This document shows, in pieces, positions 61,158 to 64,000 of a DNA stretch of 64,000 nucleotides (position 1 is the first letter of the stretch; each line of letters begins with the position of its first letter). The notes under the pieces were generated by a model. That model was not told where the DNA came from and searched no databases. It saw only the letters and a list, made by a program, of their open reading frames with translations. The stretch comes from Astropecten irregularis (taxonomy: Eukaryota > Echinodermata > Asteroidea > Paxillosida > Astropectinidae). A program made the translations under genes and the position numbers. The stretch is from the NCBI GenBank assembly GCA_963971285.1, contig OZ020248.1:6138001-6202000 (forward strand), given 5' to 3'.

Positions 61158-61691
61158 CAGTGGTGGATCTAGATTGGAGGCTTTGAGGCCCTTGGGAAGT
61201 GTCCAAACTGTATAGCCTTTGGTCTAGAAATCAAAGGACTATGAACCTAAACTGATCAGCACTGGACGTTTAAACAATCATTTCTATCTCCTCATTCTTT
61301 TCGGGTTGAAATGGTACATACATTTCAAACATAAAGCAATTAAGAAAGGAAGACTTTTATACGAGATGAACTTTGCTTGTCTGCCACTCAAGAGGTTCTG
61401 GGTTCGAATCCCATACAGCAAACGGAACTCAATGAAAAAGCTGTAATGAAGAAGCCGAGTTAGAGAGACACTGGTCAGCCCGGGGAGAAGAAAACACAAA
61501 CTCCGACACAAACCATTCAACTAATTCTATAAATTTATTATGTTGTATGCTGTGAACACGTCAAACATGGCAAGTACGGCCTCAAGGAATTCAAATATCA
61601 TCCAATACAAAATACACAAACAGTTTTTAGTCTTAGAATTACAAACTCTGAAGTGCGTAGAGTAAATCCACTTAATAGTACAGAAACACCA

Positions 61692-61790
61692 GGGGTCAAT
61701 TTCACAAAACTCTACGCAGGATACGATGAGTTATCCTTCGTAAGACGAGTTACGATCTCAAAGTAGGGCTTTGTGAAATCGACATCTGGG
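61692..61790. mobile_element. MITE family B, short
   Basis: GGGGTCAATTTCACAAAACT to GGGCTTTGTGAAATCGACAT. Confidence 0.65.
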
Positions 61791-61936
61791 GCTGATTTCA
61801 CTGACGCTTTGCGATCATCGCTAAGCCCAAATCCATCGCTAAACGGAAAATTGATCGCTACTTTGTATAGGAATTTCCCATTTAGTGATGGATTTGGGCC
61901 TAGCGATGACCGCAAAACGTTAGTGAAATCGGCCCC
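61788..61936. mobile_element. Palindromic MITE adjoining a family B copy
   Basis: Tips GGGGCTGATTTCACTGACGC and GTTAGTGAAATCGGCCCC. Inner arms CGATCATCGCTAAGCCCAAA and TTTGGGCCTAGCGATGACCG. A near-complete hairpin of about 149 bp. Confidence 0.75.
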
Positions 61937-62455
61937 AGGTCAGTCATTGTTTCAGACTGACTGTATGTCCAAAACTTAGAGTACCGGTATCTGTTTTTTA
62001 ATGCAGTGTGCACAGTGGCAAAATGCTAAGCCCAGATGCAGTTTTTGAGGGGAACCGCCGGACGACATTAAAAATGATCCAAAGACCATTTTCAAAGATG
62101 CACAGTTCCCTTAACAGTCCAAATCACAGTGTTAACCATAACAATACATCATCATCATAAACCTACAAATACATGTATGTAAGGAGCAATATACACCATT
62201 TGCCTGTTCAAACTTGTGTTCAAATCAGAGTTGCACTGAGCTTGAACATTACACAGGAGTACAAAGGAGTTGAGAAACAGCCAGCACAATCAAATAATTC
62301 TCCCACAAGGCCCACCGTATTCCCCACTTTTGGTAAGAATGTCTGGTGCAGTTCATCGCCAATATGCGGTAGGTTACATGTACATGTACCGTGTATACAA
62401 TAGAACAACACTATAAGAACTTTCACTGCTATACTGAACATCATCCATGGCTCCC

Positions 62456-62596
62456 AATAGGGCTCTGCACTTGAGTTATTTATAGAATATGCCCTTTATA
62501 TTGACGGCTATAGTTACCCGGATGTTCGGACAAACGTGCGACTTGTTTGTGCGAACATTCTGAATGTTACGTACGTCACAAGCGCAAAGCCCTATT
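62456..62596. mobile_element. MITE family E
   Basis: AATAGGGCTCTGCACTTGAG at the left, GCGCAAAGCCCTATT at the right. Inner arms GGATGTTCGGACAAA and its near inverse. Confidence 0.72.
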
Positions 62597-63093
62597 TATG
62601 TGAACGCCTTAAAATAGCTATTCACAAATGACCACTATAACGAACAATATCTGTGGGTCCTGTCGTCAGTTATAGTGGCATTCTTCTGTCATGATCGACT
62701 GTACTCATTTCACCCAGCTGTAAGCACAATAATGAACTATTTAAAGTCCAAATTAAAGTGAACCAATTTTGCAAGTGCAGATTGTTTGTCTATAAATGTT
62801 TGCTTTATACAAAGTAATTGGCTTATTCTGAACACCGATCCACTTAAGATTATAAACAAATTCCACTTTTTTCCCCAAAATGACTTCAAATTCATTACAG
62901 TTGTATTAATTAACAATTCATTTCCAACATTAAAACTTTTCAATACACGAATGAATTAAACACCTTTTCTTAAATGTAATTGCTTCTTTATACCTAAGAA
63001 CTATTTCAGAATTAAAGAATTCTCCATTCAAAGTGACAATTTATTTCCCATAAAAGAAATAGACTGGAACAATGTCCTGTCATACAATTTTCC

Positions 63094-63223
63094 GGGCCTA
63101 TTTGTTTCAGGCACGAGATCAGTGATCCTGCTGATCCGGATCCCATTTTAGCATATCCTGCATGGGACGTGGATCTGCAAGATCAATGATCGCGTGCCTG
63201 AAACAAACAGGATTAACAGGCCC
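63094..63223. repeat. Palindromic element
   Basis: GGGCCTATTTGTTTCAGGCA near the left end and TGCCTGAAACAAACAGGATT near the right are inverted copies, with GATCAGTGATC/GATCAATGATC inside. Confidence 0.65.
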
Positions 63224-63385
63224 TTGGTCTGCAATCAAGTGAACCGATGATAGTTGAACTTTCCAAATAGTGCCCTCTTGTGGCTACCGGTAATCAGCTG
63301 TTTCCGACTACAGCTTCATTTTGTCTGCAAGATTGCAATTAACCCGCACCACTGAATCAATTTAAATTCAAATTCATTCTGATTC

Positions 63386-63562
63386 AATAGGGCTCCGCGC
63401 TCGAGCTATTTATAGAATACGCCCTTTATATAGACAGCTATATATAGTTACCTGGATGTTCGGACAAAATTCACAATGTTTACGAGTAAATTGTGTAAAA
63501 TATGACGTAAGACTTGTTTGTCCGAACATCTGAACATGACATCATGAGCACGAAGCCCTATT
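63386..63562. mobile_element. MITE family E, second copy
   Basis: AATAGGGCTCCGCGCTCGAG at the left, GAGCACGAAGCCCTATT at the right. Longer than the first copy because of the centre. Confidence 0.75.
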
Positions 63563-64000
63563 GACTCAGAATTCTTCCGATTAGAATTTAAAATCTCAAA
63601 TGAGAGAGCCTTTGTGCAGATTCGTACGTCATATATATATACACATTCTTTTTGTTTTTTACCATTTTAATGATTTGTTGGGTTTTTTTTTTCATTTTTT
63701 TTCAATTGCAAATAACTCCGTGAACATTTCACATAAATTATCTCATATATGTACAAATTCAGTCCTTGAATCTAACTTTACATTACATTTTTTTTCTTGG
63801 AAATATATGAACACAAACAATGTCACGGCCAACTAGAAACACTACTTAGTACTGTAGAATAATCAAGTAATTATATTTTTAAAAAGATCAACAAAGCACA
63901 ACAGCCCAACACAACAAACATAAAAACAAGGTAGTGGATTATGCAACTTCTTTGTACTGTACACATGAGTGAGTTTTGTCTAAATTTACAGGACAAAAAA

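Noticed and set aside
61360-61420. GGTTCGAATCCC motif as a tRNA gene
   Set aside because: Only a B-box-like stretch; no A-box, cloverleaf or terminator at the right spacing.

Overview
This is a eukaryotic window, probably from an invertebrate deuterostome and perhaps an echinoderm. That guess rests on overall repeat style, GT-AG introns and low gene density, so taxonomic confidence is low. No bacterial operons, rRNA genes, CRISPR arrays or confident functional tRNA genes are visible. Most of the 64 kb is non-coding and filled with short non-autonomous DNA transposons, SINEs and satellites. Only two regions carry convincing protein-coding structure.

Region 1 (about 21.52-32.05 kb, minus strand) looks like one large CACTA/EnSpm-type DNA transposon. 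Its right tip reads CACTG going inward, and both tips share a GTTGGGCA-containing terminal inverted repeat. The subterminal zones are packed with TTGGTCAA/TTGGTTAA motifs. Inside are two protein-coding units on the same strand. The first is a ten-exon gene whose spliced product (524 aa) is a SAMD3-like protein with an N-terminal SAM domain. The second is an intact 825-aa single-exon ORF lying wholly inside intron 2 of the first. It has two N-terminal C2H2 zinc fingers and a DDE-transposase-like core. This matches the layout of maize En/Spm, where the transposase reading frames lie in an intron of the accessory gene tnpA. Here a SAMD3-like protein appears to hold the accessory position. The SAM exon and the transposase are in the same frame, separated by one TGA.

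Region 2 (51.63-59.25 kb, plus strand) is a single-copy host gene, CENPP, encoding centromere protein P of the CCAN inner kinetochore. It has about nine exons. Introns carry a nested inverted-repeat element with a hAT-like MITE inside it, a 174-bp TIR element, a palindromic hairpin, a 69-bp minisatellite and SINEs.

The rest (1-21.5 kb, 32.05-51.6 kb, 59.3-64 kb) has no gene I can support. It is dominated by recurring families labelled here A/A2 (about 350 bp, TIR AAAGGTAGTATCATACTTTGG with one or two changes), B (about 140 bp, TIR based on GATTTCACGAAGCCCTACG), C (about 210-250 bp, TIR GGGGCCAATTTCACGGCCC), D (about 200 bp hAT-like, CAGTGGCG tips, perfect 8-bp target duplications) and E (about 140-180 bp, AATAGGGCTC tips). 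Several copies are inserted in one another, which gives a partial relative chronology.
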